Below are positions 1-5,584 of a stretch of 9,245 nucleotides of DNA, piece after piece (positions within the stretch are counted from its first letter, which is position 1; every line of letters starts with the position of its first letter). This stretch comes from Treponema sp. GTDB lineage: Bacteria; Spirochaetota; Spirochaetia; Treponematales; Breznakiellaceae. The notes below the pieces were generated by a model. It was not told where the DNA came from and did not search any database. It saw only the letters and a list, made by a program, of their open reading frames with translations. The stretch lies in assembly GCA_031283505.1 (NCBI GenBank), contig JAITBO010000061.1, positions 1-9,245 of the forward strand. The letters are read 5' to 3'. The position numbers were made by a program, and so were the translations under genes.

Positions 1-7
1 GGTATCG

Positions 8-117
8 AAGATTTCTCCGTGAAATCTTTGTGTATGCGGGGGAACACATCCCCCGCACCCCCAGTAGGAAGCGCCCCAAGGGGCGGGGTATTAAACCCCA
101 AAAGGGCTACGCCCTTT
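8..117. repeat. Chain of five short perfect hairpins
   Basis: Five inverted repeats are packed into 110 nt. AAGATTTC (8-15) pairs with 21-28. TGCGGGGGA (35-43) pairs with TCCCCCGCA (49-57). CGCCCC (72-77) pairs with 80-85. GGGGT (85-89) pairs with 95-99. AAAGGGC (101-107) pairs with GCCCTTT (111-117) across the loop TAC. None is followed by a clear T-run, so they do not look like ordinary terminators. The GC-TAC-GC tip of the last one recurs in the hairpin at 7299-7325. Dense hairpin clusters of this kind are typical of REP/BIME-like intergenic repeats or of the ends of mobile elements. No protein-coding signal was seen here. Confidence 0.6.
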
Positions 118-235
118 AATGAATTATCGGGCCGGGCTGTTCGGGTACACGTGAGGGTACAATTGCGTTTTATATTTGAGCTAGATTTTTAGTTATTAGG
201 CATCCGCTTTTTCGACTAGGTTTTATTTTTAGGCA

Positions 236-412
236 TCACGGGGAGCGCGTTACCTCCGTCATGTGAAATAAGATGCGGAACGGTACAAATTTGTCCTTGA
301 AAGATCGGCCTTTGTGGAAAGCGTTGGTATTTCCCGCTCCCATAGCTACCACTTTGAGATAGGGAATCTCTTCGTGAAAGTGGGTAAACCGGAACATTAC
401 CAAGCAAACCAT
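236..412 (-). CDS. Possible 58-residue hypothetical ORF
   Basis: An ATG-initiated ORF on the minus strand encodes about 58 residues, including the stretch HFHEEIPYLKVVAMGAGNTN. The family is not recognised. The composition is not obviously random: it is aromatic and basic, with no low-complexity runs. There is no Shine-Dalgarno sequence, but a TATACA box lies 5 nt before the ATG. It could be a small protein, the remnant of a larger decayed gene, or chance. It sits between a hairpin cluster and a hairpin pair that may be IS-derived, which favours a remnant. No function is assigned. Confidence 0.25.
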   Translation of the reverse strand: MVCLVMFRFTHFHEEIPYLKVVAMGAGNTNAFHKGRSFKDKFVPFRILFHMTEVTRSP

Positions 413-435
413 TGTATTGTATAATCAGGGTTTAA

Positions 436-681
436 TGAAACTTAAAAATCCACCGCCTATGGCGGTGGTCATGTACTGACGGCTATGCCATTAGAAAAGC
501 AAGAAGGTTGAGCAATACGGATATTAATAAATAATTTCATGCAGAAGCGTAGCAGAAACCAATTTCAGCATGAAGTATAAGCTGAGTGGAGATCGGTAAA
601 GGCTGGAAGGTATTTTAGGCCCCTTATAGGGGCCCTATCCATTCAAGCCACCACCTTTGGTGGTGGTTGTTGACTGTCCTT
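436..681 (+). mobile_element. Possible remnant of IS200/IS605-type ends (miniature, no transposase)
   Basis: Two 19-nt hairpins 200 nt apart share 16 of 19 bases: 450-468 (CCACCGCC-TAT-GGCGGTGG) and 650-668 (CCACCACC-TTT-GGTGGTGG). Two of the three differences are at paired positions, so a G-C pair in one is an A-T pair in the other and the stem is kept. Both are followed by a similar tail ending in TGAC. A third 7-bp hairpin lies at 618-634. IS200/IS605 elements carry subterminal hairpins at both ends instead of terminal inverted repeats, and a TTTAA tetranucleotide-type context lies at 431-435. No TnpA or TnpB coding sequence is present, so this would be a non-autonomous or decayed copy. 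The boundaries are guesses. The alternative is simply two transcription-related hairpins. Confidence 0.35.
441..468 (-). terminator. Likely Rho-independent terminator of the symporter gene
   Basis: Read on the minus strand, an 8-bp GC-rich stem (arms 461-468 and 450-457, 3-nt loop) is followed directly by ATTTTTAAG. This is the classic stem plus U-tract layout, about 175 nt downstream of the stop codon of the AGCS gene on the same strand. The same hairpin is also one of the pair discussed as possible IS200/IS605 ends. The two readings do not exclude each other. Confidence 0.55.
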
Positions 682-2037
682 GAGGTAGTACTGCTCGCCT
701 GAGAAATACTCCTTGACGAGTTTTGCCACCAGGGGGCTCAGGATCAGGACGGTGATCATATTGGGCAGAATGATCAATGCGTTGGCAAGGTCGAGTACGG
801 CGAGGATTGCTTCCAGGCCGAAAAACGCTCCCACCATGACGCTCAGCGTGTAGATGATCCGGGTGTATTTGGAAATTTTTGTGTTGAAGAAAAATTCCAC
901 AAGCTTTTCTGCGTACCAGATGACCGCTATGATGCTGGACAGCACAAAGAGAAAGACGGAAATGGTAACAATATACGTACCTGCGGGGCCCAATACTTTT
1001 TGGAAAGCCACGGCGGGCATGGTAAAGGCTTCGGCGGGGCCGACTTCTTTCCACGCACCGCTGGCCAATACTACTATGCCGGACAAGGTACAGACCGTAC
1101 CGTCAATAAGGACTTCAAAAACACCCCAAAAGCCTTGGCGCACCGGATGGTCGGTAATGGCGGCGGCGTGGGCGATAGGGGCCGAGCCCATGCCCGCTTC
1201 GCAGGAATAGGTGGCCCGGGCAAGACCCATGCGGATGGCCAGGGAGACCCCTGCACCGATGAAGCCTCCGGTGGCAGCGGTTCCGGTAAAAGCCGATTGA
1301 AATACCAGGCCCAGACTGGGGAACAGATTTCCGATATTGGCGAATATCACGATGATGCAGCCCAAAAAATACAGGATACACATGACGGGCACTATCCGGC
1401 TTGCTACCTTGGAAACACGGATAAGTCCGCCCAACACAACGACGCCCACCAGCACCGTCAGTATGGCGGCGGAAAGGTATTTATTGATCCCCATGGCTTC
1501 GGCGTTTTGAATGAGGGAAACGGACTGAGTCGCAATGGAGGGTATGTAGTATATCATACAGACGAAGGCCCCTACCAAGGCCATACCTTTGCCCACAGCC
1601 TTGATGGGGAAGCCCTTGGTCATGTAGTAACCGGGACCGCCGATATAGTGGCCGTCGGCGTTCTTTTCCCGGAAGTGAACCCCCAACACGACTTCGGAAA
1701 ATTTGGTGGCGCCTCCCAGGATGAAGATGACCCACATCCAGAAAAGCGCACCGGGTCCGCCAAAGGCGATAGCCGCCGGGACCCCTACGATGTTGGATGC
1801 CCCGATAGTAGAAGCCATGGCGGTAGAAACGGCAAAGAAGGGACTTACCGTGCCTTCTCCCTTGCCCTTGTCAAGAATCTTGCCGAAGGTCTGTTTGCAA
1901 ATATAGGGCAGATGCCGAATCTGAAAAAATTTGAGCCTGATGGTAAGGTAGAGCCCCCCGCCAACCAGCACAATCAGGAAGAGATAATTCCAGAAGAATC
2001 CTGAAATAGCCCCCACGACCGCGAAAAAACTTTCCAT
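643..2037 (-). CDS. AGCS-family sodium:alanine/glycine symporter
   Basis: A 464-residue polytopic membrane protein, the usual length for the alanine/glycine:cation symporter (AGCS) family, which imports small neutral amino acids with Na+ (sometimes H+). Family signatures are clear: an N-terminal membrane segment around residues 17-33, STIGASNIVGVPAAI near 75-89, GPGALFWMWV at 94-103, GPGYYMTKG near 134-142 and EAGMGSAPIAHAAA at 280-293. About ten hydrophobic segments can be seen. The start ATG has AAGGAG 10 nt upstream and a closer TAGGA. One oddity: the usual SNEAG before the conserved helix reads SCEAG, so an Asn commonly seen in this family is a Cys. A second oddity is that the last ten residues (SQQPPPKVVA) are encoded by a perfect hairpin (650-668) and its flank, which may come from a mobile element. 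The gene stands alone, and the hairpin at 450-468 probably terminates it. Substrate preference cannot be read from sequence alone. Confidence 0.93.
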   Translation of the reverse strand: MESFFAVVGAISGFFWNYLFLIVLVGGGLYLTIRLKFFQIRHLPYICKQTFGKILDKGKGEGTVSPFFAVSTAMASTIGASNIVGVPAAIAFGGPGALFWMWVIFILGGATKFSEVVLGVHFREKNADGHYIGGPGYYMTKGFPIKAVGKGMALVGAFVCMIYYIPSIATQSVSLIQNAEAMGINKYLSAAILTVLVGVVVLGGLIRVSKVASRIVPVMCILYFLGCIIVIFANIGNLFPSLGLVFQSAFTGTAATGGFIGAGVSLAIRMGLARATYSCEAGMGSAPIAHAAAITDHPVRQGFWGVFEVLIDGTVCTLSGIVVLASGAWKEVGPAEAFTMPAVAFQKVLGPAGTYIVTISVFLFVLSSIIAVIWYAEKLVEFFFNTKISKYTRIIYTLSVMVGAFFGLEAILAVLDLANALIILPNMITVLILSPLVAKLVKEYFSGEQYYLKDSQQPPPKVVA

Positions 2038-2130
2038 AATTCCTACACTCCTTGTTTATGGAATTTTGCCCGTAATACGGCGGCAACCATGCAAGGCATT
2101 TATGCCACACTACAGGCAAAGCCAATATTT

Positions 2131-2148
2131 TAAGGGCTCAAGCCCTTA
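2131..2148. repeat. 8-bp inverted repeat upstream of the symporter gene
   Basis: TAAGGGCT (2131-2138) and AGCCCTTA (2141-2148) form a perfect 8-bp inverted repeat with a 2-nt centre, about 95 nt upstream of the symporter start. It could be an operator or a leader hairpin. Neither strand has a good T-run after it (TTT only on plus). No convincing promoter for the symporter gene was found in 2038-2130. Confidence 0.4.
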
Positions 2149-2493
2149 TTTGCTCATCCGGTTCCAATATCAACAAGTTAAGAAAGGGAAGCGCATAGGT
2201 TCCAAAAGCTAAGAGTATGCCCCCCACTCGTTTCTTACAGGATATATCATCCTTAATCTGTTGGCAGTTCCTCCGGTTCTGTTTCCCCCCTCCGGGACTC
2301 CCTGCCCAAAAGCTGTATAAATTTACATTTTTTTGAAAATTTATGCAATATGCTCATCATATTTTTTCTTGATTCGTTATGCAAGAGGCTGCGTTGAATC
2401 ATCAAGAATCTAACTCAAATGCAGACGTGTATCACCGTAAAAATCTAACCCAAACAGGTCCGTCCGATGAAAGAATCGGAGGCCATTATGGGG
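2149..2493. other. Intergenic stretch without a recognisable gene
   Basis: No supported coding region was found. There is an AT-rich block at about 2322-2375, suitable for promoter or bent-DNA functions. Downstream of it are two imperfect 13-bp direct repeats (AATCTAACTCAAA at 2407-2419 and AATCTAACCCAAA at 2442-2454, 35 nt apart). These lie just past the 3' end of the transposase remnant and could be leftovers of the same element's end. This is inference only. Confidence 0.4.
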
Positions 2494-2664
2494 TTAACGG
2501 TGAAAGAAAAATAATCGATTATTCGGGAATCGTATCACCGTTATCAGTCCTCCGGTATCGGGGGTCAAATACGCTATTGCGCTACGAAGCCGCTCGCTGT
2601 TGTAATAGGCGAACCAAAGCGTCATCCGCACCTGGGCGCTATCATTCTCTACATATATGTTTCT
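2494..2664 (-). pseudogene. C-terminal fragment of a DDE (IS3-like) transposase
   Basis: The minus-strand frame between a TAA at 2665-2667 and the TAA at 2494-2496 encodes 56 residues with the segment LWFAYYNSERLRSAIAYLTP. This matches the well-known end of the integrase core of IS3-type transposases, commonly written as YYNxxRxHSAxxYxTP. It normally follows the catalytic Glu-containing helix. The fragment has no start codon or ribosome binding site. Stop codons interrupt the frame immediately upstream, and the rest of the rve domain (DDE residues) was not found in 2665-2900. After YLTP the sequence diverges into an unfamiliar phenylalanine-rich tail. It is therefore a dead remnant, not a working transposase. 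The exact IS family is uncertain. Confidence 0.7.
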
Positions 2665-2885
2665 TTATCATGTGCAGGCCGCTCAACACTATGCCCCGCA
2701 TGAAACATGGCGGGATTTCCGCTTCTATCCCTTGCGCTTCGTTGTGCGATACGATCTCCCGCGGAAACAAAACCACATTTTCATAGCTGTCGGGATAATA
2801 GTTTGTTCGTGAAGTTGCAGACCACCGGTCCGATTGGGAAAGCCTCGAGATAAAAGGTAACAGCCTCCCGTATTTCATCCCAATA
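2665..2885. other. Degenerate spacer between IS remnant and radA
   Basis: No gene is supported. A minus-strand frame runs through here and into radA as its shadow, and a plus-strand 51-codon ORF (2657-2812) lacks a ribosome binding site. Neither gives a recognisable protein. The stretch may be the decayed N-terminal part of the same IS or an unrelated relic. Confidence 0.35.
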
Positions 2886-2894
2886 TGGTATAGT
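2886..2894 (+). promoter_or_regulatory. Extended -10 promoter element directly before radA
   Basis: TGGTATAGT contains a TGn extension followed by the -10-like hexamer TATAGT (2889-2894). It ends 8 nt before the radA ATG, so transcription would start at or within about 2 nt of the start codon. No good -35 is visible, which is acceptable for an extended -10 promoter. radA has no Shine-Dalgarno sequence, which fits a leaderless transcript. Confidence 0.45.
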
Positions 2895-2902
2895 GGCCTT
2901 CT

Positions 2903-4285
2903 ATGAAGAAACAGCGTTCTTGTGTCTTTAAATGTACTTCCTGCGGCCATGAAGAACCCAAGTGGCTGGGCCGTTGTCCAGAATGTGGGGAGTGGAACAC
3001 CCTCATCGAGACGGCGGCAACCGTTTGGAACAGCCCGGCGGGACTTGCCGGTTCCCGCAACCGGGACAAAGGAGAAATCCCCCAATCCCTGCCCCTGTCG
3101 TCGGTGGACCCCCAGGAAGGGAGCCGCATAGGAAGCGGTATCGCCGAGCTTGACCGCGTTCTGGGCGGAGGCATCATGAAACGGTCCGCTATTCTCGTAG
3201 GGGGCGAACCGGGAATAGGCAAATCCACCCTGCTGCTCCAGACTGCAGCCGCAGCGGAAACCAAAGGGCGGGTACTTTACGTGTCCGGGGAGGAGTCCGC
3301 AGGACAGGTCCGCATGAGGGCCGACCGGCTGGGAATCCCGGGGGCGGCGGCTGGCCGCATCGAAATCTGTTGTTCCGGGAACCTTGAGGATATAGAAACC
3401 ATCGTCAACGCAGTCAAGCCGGTGATCCTCATGGTGGATTCCGCCCAGACCTTGCGAACCGGCGAGGCGGGGCTTATTCCCGGTACGGTGAACCAGATGA
3501 AATTCTGTTCCTACGAACTCATCTCCTGGGTAAAGGAACACGATGCGGCCCTATTCCTGACAGCCCACGTCACCAAAGACGGGATCATCTCGGGGCCCAA
3601 GTCCCTGGAACACATGGTGGACACGGTACTCTACTTTGAGAGTCCCGTCTCGGCGGCCAACGACGGGGACTGCCGGTTTCTGAGGGCGGCGAAGAACCGT
3701 TTCGGCTCGGTAGACGAGATCGGAATCTTCACCATGGGGGAACAGGGGCTTTCCATGGTGGAGGATCCTTCCCTTCTGTTTCTAGTGCGCCGGGATGGAG
3801 AATTGCCTCCGGGAGTGTCCACCGCCGCCGTCCTGGAAGGTTCCCGGACCCTGCTGGTGGAAATCCAGGCCCTGACGGTGCCTGCCAAAGGTGCCATAAG
3901 CCGGGTGTTCTCGGACCGCATCGATTCCGCACGGGTTTCCCGAGTGGCCGCGACTCTGGAAAAGCATCTTTCCCTGCGGCTTTCCGACCACGACCTCTAC
4001 ATCAACGTGGCCGGGGGCATACGTATCGCCGAAGTAGGGGTGGACCTGGCCCTGGCGGCCGCCCTCTATTCGGCCAGAACCGGCCTTCCCCTTCCTGTCG
4101 GAACCGCCCTGACCGGGGAATTGTCCCTGGCCGGGGAACTCAGACCGGTACGGCGCATTGCTGGCCGGGTAAAGACGGCCCGCAACCTGGGTTTCGAGCG
4201 TTTTTTGGCTCCTCCCGGTGAGGGTGTGGCCCCGGGAATGGCCGTAAAGAACATCAAAGAAGCCATGAAGCTGCTTTTTACTTAG
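2903..4285 (+). CDS. radA: DNA repair protein RadA (Sms)
   Basis: A 460-residue RadA/Sms protein of normal length. It is a RecA-like ATPase that drives branch migration of recombination intermediates and helps recombinational repair in the cytoplasm. The domains run in order: an N-terminal C4 zinc finger (Cys11, Cys14, Cys25, Cys28); a RecA-type ATPase core with Walker A GEPGIGKST at 101-109 and Walker B ILMVDS at 175-180; the RadA-specific KNRFG motif at 264-268; and a C-terminal Lon-protease-like domain (about 290-460, with GGIRIAEVGVDLALAAAL near 371) that lacks protease function in this family. The start is fixed by an in-frame TAG at 2891-2893; ATG 2903 is the first start after it and leads straight into the zinc finger. 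There is no ribosome binding site, but an extended -10 box lies 8 nt upstream. TAHVTKDG replaces the more usual GHVTKEG, a mild change. Confidence 0.97.
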   Translation: MKKQRSCVFKCTSCGHEEPKWLGRCPECGEWNTLIETAATVWNSPAGLAGSRNRDKGEIPQSLPLSSVDPQEGSRIGSGIAELDRVLGGGIMKRSAILVGGEPGIGKSTLLLQTAAAAETKGRVLYVSGEESAGQVRMRADRLGIPGAAAGRIEICCSGNLEDIETIVNAVKPVILMVDSAQTLRTGEAGLIPGTVNQMKFCSYELISWVKEHDAALFLTAHVTKDGIISGPKSLEHMVDTVLYFESPVSAANDGDCRFLRAAKNRFGSVDEIGIFTMGEQGLSMVEDPSLLFLVRRDGELPPGVSTAAVLEGSRTLLVEIQALTVPAKGAISRVFSDRIDSARVSRVAATLEKHLSLRLSDHDLYINVAGGIRIAEVGVDLALAAALYSARTGLPLPVGTALTGELSLAGELRPVRRIAGRVKTARNLGFERFLAPPGEGVAPGMAVKNIKEAMKLLFT

Positions 4286-4419
4286 ATTTAGTAGAAAAAA
4301 GTTTTTTCCCCGGAGCCCATCCGCTATGTCCCAGGAGGGTTTGGAATTGACCACCCAGGCGGTCGACCGCGCCTCCGTAGCGCCCGCTGAAAAAAATATG
4401 AAATATAATCAATTATCAC
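4286..4419. other. Spacer after radA
   Basis: It holds a 12-bp palindrome, GCGGTCGACCGC (4359-4370), and an all-A/T stem (AAAAAA 4295-4300 with TTTTTT 4302-4307) just after the radA stop. The latter is too weak to call a terminator with confidence. A 44-codon ORF (4326-4460) is considered unlikely to be real. Confidence 0.35.
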
Positions 4420-4448
4420 TTGACTGTCAAGCAAAAGTAGGGTATTTT
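4419..4448 (+). promoter_or_regulatory. Probable promoter for the RRM protein gene, with overlapping inverted repeat
   Basis: TTGACT (4420-4425) and TATTTT (4443-4448) are separated by 17 nt, the ideal spacing for a housekeeping sigma-70-type promoter. The -35 box sits inside a near-perfect palindrome, CTTGAC-T-GTCAAG (4419-4431), which could be a repressor operator. Transcription from here would start near 4455 and give a leader of roughly 300 nt before the RRM gene. Confidence 0.4.
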
Positions 4449-4595
4449 TCTTGTGTATAGGATATTGTTTTTGAAGAATTTACGTGTTTTCGGTTTTTTG
4501 GGAAATTTCTCACTCTATTGTGGTAAAGCACTTCAATCATATTCATTTGATCTATCCCCATTTCGGTTATATATATGCATCCCATTTTCTTGGCG

Positions 4596-4630
4596 GGACG
4601 ACCGGCAAGAATAGGAGTCGTCCATTTTTT
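4596..4630 (+). terminator. Terminator-like hairpin inside the RRM gene leader
   Basis: GGACGAC (4596-4602) pairs with GTCGTCC (4617-4623) around a 14-nt loop and is followed by ATTTTTT (4624-4630). This has the form of an intrinsic terminator, but it lies between the predicted promoter and the gene it should serve (ATG at 4752). It could be an attenuator, or the end of a separate small RNA of about 170 nt. A plain terminator for radA is also possible, though it is far away. Confidence 0.45.
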
Positions 4631-4751
4631 GTGGGCGTGAATAATTATGCGTACCCGGACGCAGCAACCTCTGGTTTGTCCAGACCGTGGGTTTGAAAGA
4701 ACCTTCGTTTGTACAAATTTTAGGTGCATTCCGGGAGAAGGAATTTTCTCA

Positions 4752-5042
4752 ATGGCCAAGAAACTGTATGTCGGTAACCTTTCCTACAACACTACCGAGG
4801 ACAGCCTGCGTAGCCTCTTTTCGGGGTTCGGCAGTGTTGCCTCAGCCAAGATCATTTTTGATCGTGAAACCGGCAACTCCAAGGGATTCGGATTCATTGA
4901 AATGAGTACGGATGAAGAAGCTAACGCCGCAATAGCGGGGACCAACGGCCGGGAATTTGAAGGCCGTCAGATTCGGGTGAATGAAGCTATGGACAAGCCC
5001 CGCCAGGATCGCGGTGCCAGAGGTGGATATAGCAACTGGTAA
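4752..5042 (+). CDS. Small single-RRM RNA-binding protein
   Basis: A 96-residue protein made of one RNA recognition motif plus a short glycine/arginine-rich tail (DRGARGGYSNW). RNP2 is LYVGNL (5-10) and RNP1 is KGFGFIEM (44-51), with the aromatic residues that stack on RNA bases (Tyr6, Phe46, Phe48). Such one-domain RRM proteins occur in spirochaetes, cyanobacteria and some proteobacteria. They bind single-stranded RNA in the cytoplasm and are often linked to cold adaptation or mRNA handling; that role is family knowledge, not shown here. ATG 4752 was chosen because MAKKLYVGNL is the canonical family start and AAGGA lies just upstream. An in-frame ATG at 4647 would add 35 unrelated residues. 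The AAGGA lies in a small hairpin (GAGAA...TTCTC), and the leader is long and structured, so post-transcriptional control is plausible. Confidence 0.93.
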   Translation: MAKKLYVGNLSYNTTEDSLRSLFSGFGSVASAKIIFDRETGNSKGFGFIEMSTDEEANAAIAGTNGREFEGRQIRVNEAMDKPRQDRGARGGYSNW

Positions 5043-5063
5043 TTCCTGTGGAGAGCGGTGTTT

Positions 5064-5088
5064 AATCGGCAAAGAAGTAGCCGATTTT
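5064..5088 (+). terminator. Probable terminator of the RRM gene
   Basis: AATCGGC (5064-5070) pairs with GCCGATT (5080-5086) around a 9-nt loop, ending in a TTTT run that overlaps the stem. It lies 22 nt past the stop codon. The T-run is short, so termination may be partial. It sits between convergent genes and might serve both. Confidence 0.5.
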
Positions 5089-5179
5089 CGGCCTTGCGGT
5101 TGACGATTTATAACACCAAAATAGCAGGCGCTTGAGAAGAAATCGCATCATTCAATGCTTTTTCTTTTATGTGAGGTTT

Positions 5180-5578
5180 TCAACGCCGTTCCAGCAGCCC
5201 CCGGGACAAGAGTCTGTCCATAAGGCTGGTCAAAGCGGCAATGTCAATTTCTTCTGAAGCGTCTTCTATGGTTTCCCTGATCTCCTGCCAGTCTTCAGCT
5301 TCCAGCAGCATGGAAGCGTCGTCGTATTCCCCCAGAAAAAAAGCAGCCACATACCCCATCTTGCGTAAAGAAGCGGCGGAGTTTTTTTCTATGCGTTCCC
5401 GTATACGGAGGGCAAGATTTTCCGCCGAAGAAACGCCGATGACCGGGGCAATGAGGGCGGTAAATTCCCGTTCAGTCTGGTTCAGGAGCCGGACATCCGG
5501 CCCGCCGGTACCTCCGCTTCCATTCAGAGCGGCTACAAGTCTGTCAACCTGCGCGATAAAGTGATCGATTGGACGCAT
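5180..5578 (-). CDS. Hypothetical 132-residue soluble protein
   Basis: Not recognised as a known family. The protein appears cytoplasmic and mostly helical, with no signal peptide or membrane segment. A glycine-rich linker (GSGGTGG, near 20-26) divides a short N-terminal helix from the rest, and residues about 84-112 are strongly acidic (EYDDAS, EAEDWQEIRETIEDASEEIDI). The ATG has AAGGA with 8-nt spacing, a good ribosome binding site that now lies in the left target-site duplication of the inserted element at 5592-5738. Without that insertion the start codon would overlap the stop of the upstream membrane-protein gene (TAATG), so it was probably the last gene of the nfeD-floA operon. Function unknown; linkage to flotillin biology is inferred from position only. 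Confidence 0.75.
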   Translation of the reverse strand: MRPIDHFIAQVDRLVAALNGSGGTGGPDVRLLNQTEREFTALIAPVIGVSSAENLALRIRERIEKNSAASLRKMGYVAAFFLGEYDDASMLLEAEDWQEIRETIEDASEEIDIAALTSLMDRLLSRGLLERR

Positions 5579-5584
5579 TAACAG

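Noticed and set aside
1000..2004. 334-codon plus-strand ORF opposite the symporter gene
   Set aside because: Its protein is glycine/histidine-rich and featureless; it is the antisense shadow of a clear AGCS gene with GC-biased codons.
2430..2541. Short repeats (TATCACCGT, AATCTAAC) as a CRISPR array
   Set aside because: Too short, too few and irregularly spaced; no cas genes nearby.
2657..2812. 51-codon plus-strand ORF (MFLYHVQAAQHYAPHETW...)
   Set aside because: Reads smoothly, but has no ribosome binding site and no recognisable family, and it lies in a decayed IS region.
2642..3541. 299-codon minus-strand ORF overlapping radA
   Set aside because: It mostly mirrors radA on the opposite strand; its part outside radA has no recognisable domain and no ribosome binding site.
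4326..4460. 44-codon ORF after radA
   Set aside because: Weak GGAG 10 nt upstream, overlaps the predicted promoter of the RRM gene, and shows no recognisable sequence.
4647..4751. N-terminal extension of the RRM protein (Cys-containing, slightly zinc-ribbon-like)
   Set aside because: No ribosome binding site at 4647, while 4752 has AAGGA and the canonical MAKKLYVGNL start; the Cys spacing does not form a proper zinc ribbon.
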